Of a DNA stretch of 64,000 bases, positions 57,421-64,000 are shown piece by piece. Source of the stretch: Allomesorhizobium camelthorni (GTDB taxonomy: Bacteria; Pseudomonadota; Alphaproteobacteria; Rhizobiales; Rhizobiaceae); NCBI RefSeq assembly GCF_011045125.1, contig NZ_JAAKZF010000007.1, positions 62,001-126,000 of the forward strand, given 5' to 3'. The position numbers were made by a program, and so were the translations under genes. Position 1 is the first letter of the stretch, and each line of letters begins with the position of its first letter. Below the pieces are notes generated by a model. It searched no databases. It was not told the DNA's origin and saw only the letters and a program-made list of their open reading frames with translations.

Positions 57421-57696
57421 CTAGAATTGTGGTTCGGTCAGCGCCGCCGCCAGCGGCTCGTCGGTCTTCAGCCACAGATTTTGATGTCCGGTGGCATGAG
57501 CGGGAAGTGGCCGAAAAGTCGGCGAAGTCGAGAACAGCCGTTGAAAGGTTGACTTCATCCAGCGGCGAACGCTGCCTGGAAAGGCAGCGATGGCCTTCCG
57601 GCGCTCAATCACGGCAATCGCTCGAAAATGGTCATAGTCGATCGGTGGCAACGGTACCAGATTGGCCGGTTGCGGCATTTCGATGTCTGAGCGCAT
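57421..57696 (-). CDS. Small ORF with strong ribosome-binding site, C-terminus running into trpF remnant
   Basis: A 91-codon frame whose ATG (57696) has GGAGGT directly upstream, so initiation is credible. The first 60 residues (MRSDIEMPQPANLVPLPPID to RRWMKSTFQRLFST) are basic and resemble small rhizobial proteins of unknown function. From about residue 65 the frame reads through the trpF fragment in a different frame (HATGHQNLWLKTDEPLAAAL), so the natural C-terminus has probably been lost. It is divergent from the LysR gene. Real expression is plausible, but function cannot be named. Confidence 0.4.
   Translation of the reverse strand: MRSDIEMPQPANLVPLPPIDYDHFRAIAVIERRKAIAAFPGSVRRWMKSTFQRLFSTSPTFRPLPAHATGHQNLWLKTDEPLAAALTEPQF
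57438..57530 (-). pseudogene. Fragment: duplicated 5' end of trpF
   Basis: On the minus strand ATGCCACCGGACATCAAAAT (start at 57497) matches the trpF opening and continues to LKTDEPLAAALT against LKTEDALAAALA, with a one-base deletion after ICG that shifts the frame. Similarity extends upstream of the start codon (GTGGCCGAAAAG, compared with the AAATGGCCGAAGAG region at trpF). It lies directly beyond the secreted-protein gene, so that gene is bracketed by trpF and this fragment. Confidence 0.82.
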
Positions 57697-57787
57697 GGCA
57701 ACCTCCGTCGAGAGTCATGCCACTCGATATCATTTCCATGGCTGCACATAATCAATTAGATTGAGACCACACTCATGACTTAGGATC

Positions 57788-58690
57788 ATGAATATAGCAG
57801 CATCGGACGACATGAACGCCTTCGCGCGCATCGTGGACCTTGGTTCCTTCGCCAAGGCAGCCGAGGATTTGCGCGTCACGCCATCGGCGCTGTCGAAACT
57901 GGTGTCTCGTCTCGAAGACCGTCTCGGCGTGCGGCTTTTGACCCGTACGACGAGAAGGCTAGCGCTGACCTCGGAAGGCTCGCTCTATCTTGAGCGGGCG
58001 CGCGAGGTCCTCGAGCTTATCGGCCGCACCGAGGCTGATGTTTCATCGGCTCGCAACAAGCCGAAAGGCCACTTGCGCATCAATTCCAGCACCGGCTTTG
58101 CCAGGCAAACCTTGTTGCATGCGGTGCCGGCATTCCTGCAACGCTTTCCGGAGGTTACGGTCGATCTCACTCTGACCGACCGCCTCATAGACCCAGTCGC
58201 AGAGCAAGTAGACATCGTCATTCGCGGCAGCCCGTCGGCCGGGTCCGACATGGTGGTTCGCAAGTTGGCGGAGGGCCGGCGGCTGATTTGCGCCGCCCCA
58301 TCCTATCTGGCGCGGGCGGGAACGCCGCGTTCGGCTGCTGAACTGGCGCAACACAATTGTATCGCGCTGTCGGGAGCATCCCCGCCCACCACCTGGCCGC
58401 TCGCAGCCCAAGATGGCAGTGTCGTCCGATATCTGCCGAAAGGGAACTTTGCCTGCGACAATGTCGGCATGCTGTTCGACATGGCGATTGAGGGCCACGG
58501 CATCGTTCGCCTGGCTGATTTTGTGGTTGGGCAAGCCGTTGGCGATGGTCGGCTGGTCGAAATCCTTGCAGATATCAATCGCTCGGACAGGATCTCGCTC
58601 TGGGTGCTGATGCCGAAGGGCCGCTTTCGCTCCCCGCGCGTTCAAGCATTTCTCGATTTTATGGATGAGCGGCTAAAAGGGAGCGAGTAA
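57788..58690 (+). CDS. LysR-family transcriptional regulator
   Basis: A 300-residue regulator. The N-terminal winged helix-turn-helix includes FARIVDLGSFAKAAEDLRVT and SALSKLVSRLEDRLGVRLLT-type residues at 12-55, and the C-terminal periplasmic-binding-like domain has LRINSSTGFARQTLLHAVPA, DIVIRGSPSAGSDMVVRKLA and SLWVLMPKGRF. It belongs to the common DsdC/CrgA-like branch. It is divergent from the truncated small ORF at 57421-57696, from which a promoter region of about 90 bases separates it; its original target gene may have been disrupted by the rearrangement. Confidence 0.94.
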   Translation: MNIAASDDMNAFARIVDLGSFAKAAEDLRVTPSALSKLVSRLEDRLGVRLLTRTTRRLALTSEGSLYLERAREVLELIGRTEADVSSARNKPKGHLRINSSTGFARQTLLHAVPAFLQRFPEVTVDLTLTDRLIDPVAEQVDIVIRGSPSAGSDMVVRKLAEGRRLICAAPSYLARAGTPRSAAELAQHNCIALSGASPPTTWPLAAQDGSVVRYLPKGNFACDNVGMLFDMAIEGHGIVRLADFVVGQAVGDGRLVEILADINRSDRISLWVLMPKGRFRSPRVQAFLDFMDERLKGSE

Positions 58691-58758
58691 TACTCGGGAG
58701 TAGCGAGTTTGGAAATCGAACGCTCCTGGGGCGGCCGCTTGCACTATCCACCTATCGC

Positions 58759-59517
58759 TCATTCGAACGCGATCGCCTGCAGTGCGCCGCCGTTGCGCTT
58801 CAGCCAGGCCTTGCAGCGGTCGGTGTCGGGGCAGAGTTCCTCGCACAGTTTCCAGAATTTCGGGCCGTGGTTCATCTCCTTGAGATGCGCCACCTCATGC
58901 GCCACCAGGTAATTTATCACCGGCGGCGGCGCCATCATGATGCGCCAGGAGAAGGACAGCGTGCCGTCCGAGGTGCACGAGCCCCAGCGGCTGGTGGTGT
59001 CGCGGAAGCGGATGGCCTTGGCGCGCCGGCCGACCTTGGCGCAGTGCTTTTCGACCAGCGCCTCGATCTCGCGCTTGGCCTCGCGCTTCAAAAAATCGGC
59101 GATGCGGCGCGGCAAATGCAGCCGGTCGCCATGCACCGTCAGCGAGGGCCCGCTTTCGTCGATGGCCGCCGATACGGTTCCGCGCCTGCCGGGTTCATGG
59201 ACGATGGTGTGCGGCACGCCGCGCAGCGGGATCTTTATGCCCGGCCTGACCTGCGGCCGGTCCGGTACCTTTGCCAGCCGCTGCTCCAGCCAGCCCTGAT
59301 GACGGTGGAGGAAGCGGTCGACCTCGCGCGCCGATATGCCCGGCGGCACGGTGATGCGCAGCCCCTGCCCGCCGGCGTCGATCCGCAGCGTCAGCCGCCG
59401 CGCGCGGTCATTCTCGACGATGCGGAGCGGCAGCGTGCGGCCGGCGACGGCGTGCTCCCGCTCCCGGACCGGAGCGGGCTTGGTCTTTGCGAGATTGCGG
59501 AAGAAGCCGAAGGACAT
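58759..59517 (-). CDS. M48/DUF45 (YgjP/SprT-like) zinc metallopeptidase
   Basis: A 252-residue protein of the YgjP-type metal-dependent hydrolase family. The zinc-binding motif HEVAHLKEMNHGPKFW is near the C-terminus, with TTSRWGSCTSDGTLSFSWRI before it and the N-terminal ARRLTLRIDAGGQGLRITVP typical of the family. The ATG at 59517 is chosen because upstream codons in the same frame are part of the repeat at 59544-59623. Substrates of this family are unclear. Confidence 0.9.
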   Translation of the reverse strand: MSFGFFRNLAKTKPAPVREREHAVAGRTLPLRIVENDRARRLTLRIDAGGQGLRITVPPGISAREVDRFLHRHQGWLEQRLAKVPDRPQVRPGIKIPLRGVPHTIVHEPGRRGTVSAAIDESGPSLTVHGDRLHLPRRIADFLKREAKREIEALVEKHCAKVGRRAKAIRFRDTTSRWGSCTSDGTLSFSWRIMMAPPPVINYLVAHEVAHLKEMNHGPKFWKLCEELCPDTDRCKAWLKRNGGALQAIAFE

Positions 59518-59543
59518 TTTTGGAGGATACGTGATTCGCTGCC

Positions 59544-59623
59544 GGGGACAGTTTACTTTCTTGCCGGGGAAGGGCTTTGCCGCTGGGACGGCTGGGTCGA
59601 GGGGCAAAAAGTAAACTGTCCCC
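59544..59623. repeat. Interspersed hairpin repeat with GGGGACAGTTTACTTT arms, copy 2
   Basis: Identical outer arms to the element at 55660-55738: GGGGACAGTTTACTTT (59544-59559) and AAAGTAAACTGTCCCC (59608-59623), with a different centre of 48 bases. It lies between the M48 gene and the terminator of the DUF2852 gene. Confidence 0.85.
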
Positions 59624-59634
59624 CTGCGCTTAAC

Positions 59635-59666
59635 GAAAAACGGCGCCGCTTTTCAGCGACGCCGTT
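59635..59666 (-). terminator. Intrinsic terminator of the DUF2852 gene
   Basis: AACGGCG and CGCCGTT enclose an inner CGCT/AGCG stem; on the minus strand the hairpin is followed by TTTTTCGTT, 22 bases after the DUF2852 stop. Confidence 0.75.
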
Positions 59667-59687
59667 CCATTAGTCGGGCCGAGGCGC

Positions 59688-60152
59688 TTACGCCTCGTCG
59701 AGCAAGCCCGTGGACGAATCCTTGTCGGGGCCTTTGGTGGTCGGCGCAGTCGACTTGTTGCGGTTGGCCATGAAGCGGTCGAACTCTTCCTGGTCCTTGG
59801 CGCGGCGCAGCTCGCGGACGTAAGTATCGAATTCCTCGCGCATCTCGTCGAGCTTGCGGCGCTCCTCGTCGAGGCGTTCGAGTTCCTTGGTGCGCCAATC
59901 GTCGAAGGCGACGTTGCCGGTGCGGGCCGAACCGTGGCCCCAGCGATGCGCCTTGTCGGAAGCGCGGCGGCAGCCGGCGAAAATACCGTCGGTCGCCCGG
60001 TTCGCGTCGCGCTTGAAGCCTTCAAGCCTGTCGCCCCAGATGATGTAGGCGAGCATGGCGAGACCCAGCGGCCAGAACACCATGAAGCCGATCACCATCA
60101 GCGCGATGGTCGCCGGCGTCCAGGCCGGGCGGATCAATGCGGTCGTGTTCAT
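59688..60152 (-). CDS. DUF2852 membrane protein
   Basis: A 154-residue alphaproteobacterial protein. The N-terminus has one or two membrane helices (TPATIALMVIGFMVFWPLGL, then AMLAYIIWGDRL), followed by a soluble region with a likely coiled coil (about 95-130: DDWRTKELERLDEERRKLDE to REEFDTYVRELRRA) and an acidic low-complexity tail. Family length is normal and function unknown. It is a single-gene transcription unit ending at its own terminator. Confidence 0.9.
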   Translation of the reverse strand: MNTTALIRPAWTPATIALMVIGFMVFWPLGLAMLAYIIWGDRLEGFKRDANRATDGIFAGCRRASDKAHRWGHGSARTGNVAFDDWRTKELERLDEERRKLDEMREEFDTYVRELRRAKDQEEFDRFMANRNKSTAPTTKGPDKDSSTGLLDEA

Positions 60153-60269
60153 TTTCTCCCGTTCCTTCGGTTGGAGGCAGCCAACCCCGGCTGCTTCGAT
60201 TCGAGATGGCCATTGTGAACAAATTGTTCAAGGCAATGGCCCCCGAAACCGGACAAGCGACGGAAATGA

Positions 60270-61412
60270 TTACGCCTTTTTCGTTCGTTCCAGCGCAAGA
60301 ACGACCAATCCACCCACCAGTCCCCAGAAGGCCGAACCGATGCCGAACAGTTGAAGACCGGAGGCGGTGACGGCAAATGCCGTGGTTGCGGCCATGCGCT
60401 TGCTCTCGTCCTTGAGCGCGATCGACAGCGCATTGGCGAGCGGCGCCATCAGCGCGAGGCCGGCGACCAGCACGATCAGGCTCTCCGGCAGCACCGCGAA
60501 GATCGCCACCAGCGACGCGCCGAACACTGCGAAGACGAGGTAGGCGAGCGCGTAGAGCGGCCCGGTTTTCCAGCGTTCCGCCGGGTCGGGGTGCACGTCG
60601 GGGCCGGTGCAGATCGCCGCCGAGATCGCCGCGAGATTGGTGGTGAGCGCACCGAACGGCGCGGAGATGAGGGAGAACAGCCCGGTCACCGAGATTAGCG
60701 GTCCCGGCTCTGGGTGGTAGCCGGCGGCGCGCAGTACGGCCAGCCCCGACAGGTTCTGCGAGGCCATGGTGACGAGGTAAAGCGGCAGCGCCAGGCCGAT
60801 GATCGCTGTCGCCGAGAATTCCGGCGCGATCAGCGTCAGCGAGGAAAGCTCCGGCGGCGGCATGCCTCCGACACGGCCGGTCAGGAAGGCTGCGAAGCCG
60901 CCGCCGACCAGCACGGCCAGCACCGACAGCGCTGGATTGTAGAGCCGGATAGCGAAGAATGCCGCGATCAGCGGCAGGATCAGCACCGGGTCCGCGGGGA
61001 TTGTCTTCACCGCGCCGATGGCGAAGCTGACAACGATGCCAGCCAGCATGCCCGAGGCGACCGAGGCCGGGATTTTGGCGATGAGCCTCGTCAGCGGCTT
61101 GAACAGGCCGGTGGCGATCAAGAGCACTGCGGTGACGATGAAGGCGCCGACCGCGTCGTTCATCGAAAATCCGCTGCTCGCGGCGACGAGTGCGGCGCCC
61201 GGCGTCGACCAGGCGGTGATCACCGGCATTTTGGTGCGCCAAGAGAGCCAAGCCGTCTCGATGGCCATGGCCAGGCAGATGGCAGTGACCCAGCTCGCCG
61301 TCTGCTCCCGGCTCGCGCCGACCGCGTCTGCCGCGGCGATGATCAGCGCCAGCGTGCCGCCGAAGCCGACGATCGCCGCGACGAAAGCCGAAATCGGGAT
61401 CGACACGCGCAT
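60270..61412 (-). CDS. BenE-family benzoate/H+ symporter
   Basis: A 380-residue inner-membrane protein with about twelve hydrophobic segments. MPVITAWSTPGAALVAASSG is the characteristic BenE loop, and ASGMLAGIVVSFAIGAVKTI, ITVTGLFSLISAPFGALTTN-type sequence and LIVLVAGLALMAPLANALSI are further family blocks. BenE proteins import benzoate or similar aromatic acids with protons. No benzoate-degradation genes are nearby, so the substrate is not confirmed. It is four bases downstream of the hydrolase gene on the same strand and probably co-transcribed with it. Confidence 0.9.
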   Translation of the reverse strand: MRVSIPISAFVAAIVGFGGTLALIIAAADAVGASREQTASWVTAICLAMAIETAWLSWRTKMPVITAWSTPGAALVAASSGFSMNDAVGAFIVTAVLLIATGLFKPLTRLIAKIPASVASGMLAGIVVSFAIGAVKTIPADPVLILPLIAAFFAIRLYNPALSVLAVLVGGGFAAFLTGRVGGMPPPELSSLTLIAPEFSATAIIGLALPLYLVTMASQNLSGLAVLRAAGYHPEPGPLISVTGLFSLISAPFGALTTNLAAISAAICTGPDVHPDPAERWKTGPLYALAYLVFAVFGASLVAIFAVLPESLIVLVAGLALMAPLANALSIALKDESKRMAATTAFAVTASGLQLFGIGSAFWGLVGGLVVLALERTKKA

Positions 61413-61415
61413 CTG

Positions 61416-62192
61416 CTACGCGCCGGCCTGGGCGAGGATCGCCTCGACCGCGCGGATCAGCAGCGCCAGATCCTGCGGCCGCGACAGGCGGTGGTCGCCG
61501 TCGGGCACCAGCGACAGGGTCACGTCGTCTGCCGGCATGCAGCTCACGAGCTTCAGCGCGTGGCTATGCGGAACGTCCTTGTCCTTCATCCCCTGCAGCA
61601 CATGCACGGGGCAATGGGTGTTGATCGGCCCGGTCATCACCCGGTTTTGGCGCCCGTCCTCGAACAGCGCCCGCGTATAGACATACGGCTCGTCGGAATA
61701 GTTCGACCGAACCTCGAAGAAGCCCTTTTTGTCCAGGTCGCGCTGCTGTGTTTTCTTCAGCTGCGGCTCCATGAGCTCGACCGTGAAATCGGGCGCCGGG
61801 GCAAGCAGCACCAGGCCGGCGACGCGTTCGCCCTCGCCGCTCTTGCGCAATTCCTCGATCATCCTGAGCGCGATCCACGCGCCCATGGACGAGCCGACGA
61901 GAATTTGCCGGCCGGCGCTGAACCGGCGGAACACGGCGAGGCTTTCGGCCAGCCATTTCGAGATCGTGCCGTCGGCGAAGTCGCCGCCGGATTCGCCGTG
62001 CCCGGAATAATCGTGACGCAGGAAGGCGCGGCCGTTGGCGGCGGCCCATTCGTGCAGGGCCTCGGCCTTGGTTCCCTTCATGTCGGAAACGTAGCCGCCG
62101 AGCCAGACGATGCCGGGTTCGCGGCCGGCGAGATGCCTGACCGCGATCTGCTCGCCGCCAACCTCCTGGAAATCCAGACTGCCTGTCGCCAT
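61416..62192 (-). CDS. Alpha/beta hydrolase
   Basis: A 258-residue alpha/beta-hydrolase. The nucleophile elbow is VGSSMGAW, the catalytic histidine lies in PDGDHRLSRPQDL near the end, and IVWLGGYVSDMKGTKAEAL with RHDYSGHGESGGDF gives the oxyanion region. The pattern resembles the ABHD10-like thioesterase/esterase branch common in alphaproteobacteria. The ATG at 62192 has AAGGAG six bases upstream; an upstream frame to 62333 lacks similarity. It is followed at four bases by the BenE gene. The natural substrate is unknown. Confidence 0.88.
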   Translation of the reverse strand: MATGSLDFQEVGGEQIAVRHLAGREPGIVWLGGYVSDMKGTKAEALHEWAAANGRAFLRHDYSGHGESGGDFADGTISKWLAESLAVFRRFSAGRQILVGSSMGAWIALRMIEELRKSGEGERVAGLVLLAPAPDFTVELMEPQLKKTQQRDLDKKGFFEVRSNYSDEPYVYTRALFEDGRQNRVMTGPINTHCPVHVLQGMKDKDVPHSHALKLVSCMPADDVTLSLVPDGDHRLSRPQDLALLIRAVEAILAQAGA

Positions 62193-62394
62193 ATGATGCT
62201 CCTTCGGTGCAAGCCTTGTGGCACAGCTCGATTCCCGCGAAAAGACCGGACCATGCCATCGACCCGACAGTCGACGCGGCCTTTTGTTTCTGGTGATTTT
62301 TGGGAATCGCTGTGCTATTGACTCGGCCCGCATCGCGCCGACATAGGCGCAATCGACTAATCAAGAACGTAAACGGCTCGAGGAGACCACGACC

Positions 62395-62931
62395 ATTCGC
62401 AGACCTTTTAAAGCAGCGGCGCCTACCAAGGAAGGCCCGCGCTCCAACCGAGATATCCGGGTTCCCCGGGTTCAGCTGATCGATGTAGACGGAAGCAACC
62501 GCGGTGAGGTGTCGATCGACGACGCCCTCCTGGCCGCCGAGGAGGCGGGTCTCGATCTCGTCGAAATCTCCCCCAACGCAGTGCCGCCGGTCGCCAAGAT
62601 CCTCGACCTCGGCAAGCTGAAATACGCCAATCAGAAGAAGGCCGCCGAGGCGCGCAAGCACCAGAAGGTCATCGAGATCAAGGAGATCAAGATGCGGCCG
62701 AACATCGACACCCACGATTACGAGGTGAAGATGCGGGCGGTGCGGCGCTTCTTCGAGGAAGGCGACAAGGTCAAGCTGACGCTGCGCTTCCGCGGCCGCG
62801 AAATGGCCCATATGGAACTCGGCATGCAGCTCCTGAACAAGGTCAAGGAAGAGGTCGCTCCCATCGCCAAGGTCGAGGCGGAGCCGAAGCTCGAAGGCCG
62901 CCAGATGATGATGGTGCTGGCGCCGCGCTAG
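62395..62931 (+). CDS. infC: Translation initiation factor IF-3, with ATT start codon
   Basis: A 178-residue IF-3 that prevents premature joining of ribosomal subunits and monitors start-codon pairing. The N-domain has [37 protein letters not shown] and [20 protein letters not shown]; the C-domain has [20 protein letters not shown] and [18 protein letters not shown]. The only start that gives the conserved N-terminus is ATT at 62395, nine bases after GAGGAG; the first in-frame conventional starts would remove about 38 residues. ATT starts on infC are known in E. coli, where IF-3 represses its own translation. rpmI follows about 0.9 kb downstream. Confidence 0.96.
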   Translation: MRRPFKAAAPTKEGPRSNRDIRVPRVQLIDVDGSNRGEVSIDDALLAAEEAGLDLVEISPNAVPPVAKILDLGKLKYANQKKAAEARKHQKVIEIKEIKMRPNIDTHDYEVKMRAVRRFFEEGDKVKLTLRFRGREMAHMELGMQLLNKVKEEVAPIAKVEAEPKLEGRQMMMVLAPR

Positions 62932-62960
62932 CCCTGACGCTGGCATCGAACGATAGCTTG

Positions 62961-62986
62961 AGGCCGCTTCGGCGGCCTTTTGTTTT
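62961..62986 (+). terminator. Intrinsic terminator of infC
   Basis: AGGCCGC and GCGGCCT form a 7-bp stem with a TTCG tetraloop, followed by TTTTGTTTT, 29 bases after the infC stop. Confidence 0.85.
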
Positions 62987-63064
62987 GCCACGATTTCTCC
63001 GCAACTTGCATCGACAAAGGCTGGTTGCCGCTGCATCCCGTGCGGCCAAAGGGAAATCAACGCC

Positions 63065-63706
63065 ATGGCCGCTGCGGCACGTTCTCCGAGTGAAAAGTCG
63101 TTCGACGAAATGGGCCGCTATCAGCGGCACCGACGCATCCTGCTGGCGCTGCTGATCGGCGCATTTTGCACTTTGCTGGTCTTCGGCGGCTCCCTGCACG
63201 ATGAACTGGCGCACGAGCGCATAGAGGCGCACGGGATCGCCCTGATCCTGATCGGGATCGGCGGCCGGCTCTGGTCTATCCTCTATATTGGCGGTCGCAA
63301 ATCGGCGGAAGTAGTGGCTACCGGTCCTTATTCGGTGATGCGCAATCCGCTGTATTTTTTCTCCACCATAGCGGCCGCCGGGATCGGCTCCCAGACCGGC
63401 AGCGTGATCGTCGCGGTGGCGTCCGCGGTTTTGTGTGCAGCCGCGTTCTACATCGTCACACTGCGCGAGGAACGGCATTTGATGGTCGTACTCGGGGCGC
63501 CGTACAAGGACTACGTCGCACGGGTGCCGCGGTTTTTTCCCAATCCCCGGCTTTTCCGCGATCAGGCCGAGGTCACCTTTACGCCGCGCATTTTCAATCA
63601 CACGCTGATCGACGGCCTGGCCTTTCTGATCTCCATACCCTTCTTCGAACTGGTGGAGAGTGGACAGGAGGTCGGGGTCATACCGGTGTTGTTCTGGTTG
63701 TACTGA
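63065..63706 (+). CDS. Isoprenylcysteine carboxyl methyltransferase (ICMT)-like membrane methyltransferase
   Basis: A 213-residue protein with about five membrane segments. [20 protein letters not shown] and [20 protein letters not shown] match the SAM-binding ICMT/phospholipid methyltransferase family (the RNP and EE motifs). Substrates of bacterial members are usually unknown and could be lipids or small thiols. It separates infC from rpmI, which are often adjacent or nearly so, so it may be an insertion into that pair. ATG at 63065 is used without a strong ribosome-binding site; no better start was seen. Confidence 0.85.
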   Translation: MAAAARSPSEKSFDEMGRYQRHRRILLALLIGAFCTLLVFGGSLHDELAHERIEAHGIALILIGIGGRLWSILYIGGRKSAEVVATGPYSVMRNPLYFFSTIAAAGIGSQTGSVIVAVASAVLCAAAFYIVTLREERHLMVVLGAPYKDYVARVPRFFPNPRLFRDQAEVTFTPRIFNHTLIDGLAFLISIPFFELVESGQEVGVIPVLFWLY

Positions 63707-63872
63707 CCAATTCCGCGCTTTTGCATGCTATTGCACAAAGGCAAGCTTGCTGGTAATAGCGCCGCGTTCAGAACCGTCCGGCAGGGCATGCCGTGGCGGT
63801 TCGCAATGCTTTTCGGGCCTGGTCTGCCCGAAGCACAAAAGCGCAATCAAGCGCACCCAAACGGAGAGCAAA

Positions 63873-64000
63873 ATGCCCAAGATGAAGACCAAATCCGCTG
63901 CGAAGAAGCGGTTCAAGATAACCGCGACCGGAAAAGTGCTGTCGGCTGCCGCCGGCAAGCGCCACGGCATGATCAAACGTTCAAACAAGTTCATTCGCGA
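63873..64000 (+). CDS. rpmI: 50S ribosomal protein L35 (N-terminal part)
   Basis: The first 42 codons are present before the window ends. [20 protein letters not shown] and [13 protein letters not shown] match L35 exactly in pattern. ACGGAGAG five bases upstream of the ATG is a strong ribosome-binding site. rplT normally follows, beyond the window. Confidence 0.96.
   Translation, partial: MPKMKTKSAAKKRFKITATGKVLSAAAGKRHGMIKRSNKFIR

Noticed and set aside
59518-59607. Upstream start for the M48 peptidase at 59607
   Set aside because: Those codons fall in the GGGGACAGTTTACTTT repeat, so the ATG at 59517 is preferred.

Overview
The window is chromosomal DNA from a GC-rich alphaproteobacterium, most likely order Hyphomicrobiales (Rhizobiales) and probably a Mesorhizobium/Phyllobacteriaceae-type genome. 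The evidence is the conserved gene order pckA-chvI-chvG-hprK-ptsM-HPr-ahcY-divL-tsaE-murU-addB-addA-trxA-folC-accD-trpA-trpB-trpF, a his operon running into coaA, a class II (CP4-like) EPSP synthase, the short HPr kinase and the FYDLN acidic protein. Species cannot be read from the sequence alone.

Layout: 1-3.7 kb carries a guanidino-compound module (basic amino acid ABC transporter, DDAH-like hydrolase, AruI-like decarboxylase). 3.9-9.8 kb is the aroA-cmk-rpsA block, interrupted by a paiB-like gene and a PIN/DUF433 toxin-antitoxin pair. 9.9-11 kb has the FYDLN protein, tRNA-Ala(GGC) and a lipoprotein. 11-19.3 kb is a catabolic cluster: BKACE enzyme, class III aminotransferase, RpiR regulator, TAXI-TRAP transporter and M24 hydrolase. 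19.4-25.1 kb is hisB-hisH-hisA-hisF-hisE-coaA with DUF2628, DUF1330 and an arginase-fold gene between them. 25-30.5 kb is an accessory patch (PAP2, GT87, AlkB, LysM, ArfB, nitroreductase). 30.6-50 kb is core: gluconeogenesis, ChvG/ChvI signalling, a PTS regulatory branch, SAH hydrolase, the DivL cell-cycle kinase homologue, TsaE-AmgK/MurU, AddAB and thioredoxin. 50-57 kb is folC-accD-trpA-trpB-trpF with a toxin-antitoxin pair between trpB and trpA. 57-64 kb holds LysR, an M48 protease, a BenE transporter, a hydrolase, infC and the start of rpmI.

The most unusual observation is a recurring rearrangement. At three places an accessory gene beside a core gene is bracketed by a second, partial copy of that core gene's end: aroA 3' end next to paiB, coaA 3' end plus alkB 3' end next to PAP2, and trpF 5' end next to a secreted protein gene. 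The coaA/alkB case has the layout expected from single-crossover (Campbell-type) integration of a circularised donor segment. In addition, a RelE/ParE-type toxin frame runs without a stop codon into trpA, so toxin and tryptophan synthase alpha share one open frame of 381 codons.

Regulatory sites supported by sequence include a perfect 11-bp-arm inverted repeat of GntR/FadR type before the M24 gene, a palindrome between the BKACE and aminotransferase genes, a palindrome before ahcY, an ATT start codon on infC and several intrinsic terminators. No integrase, transposase, rRNA or CRISPR array was seen.
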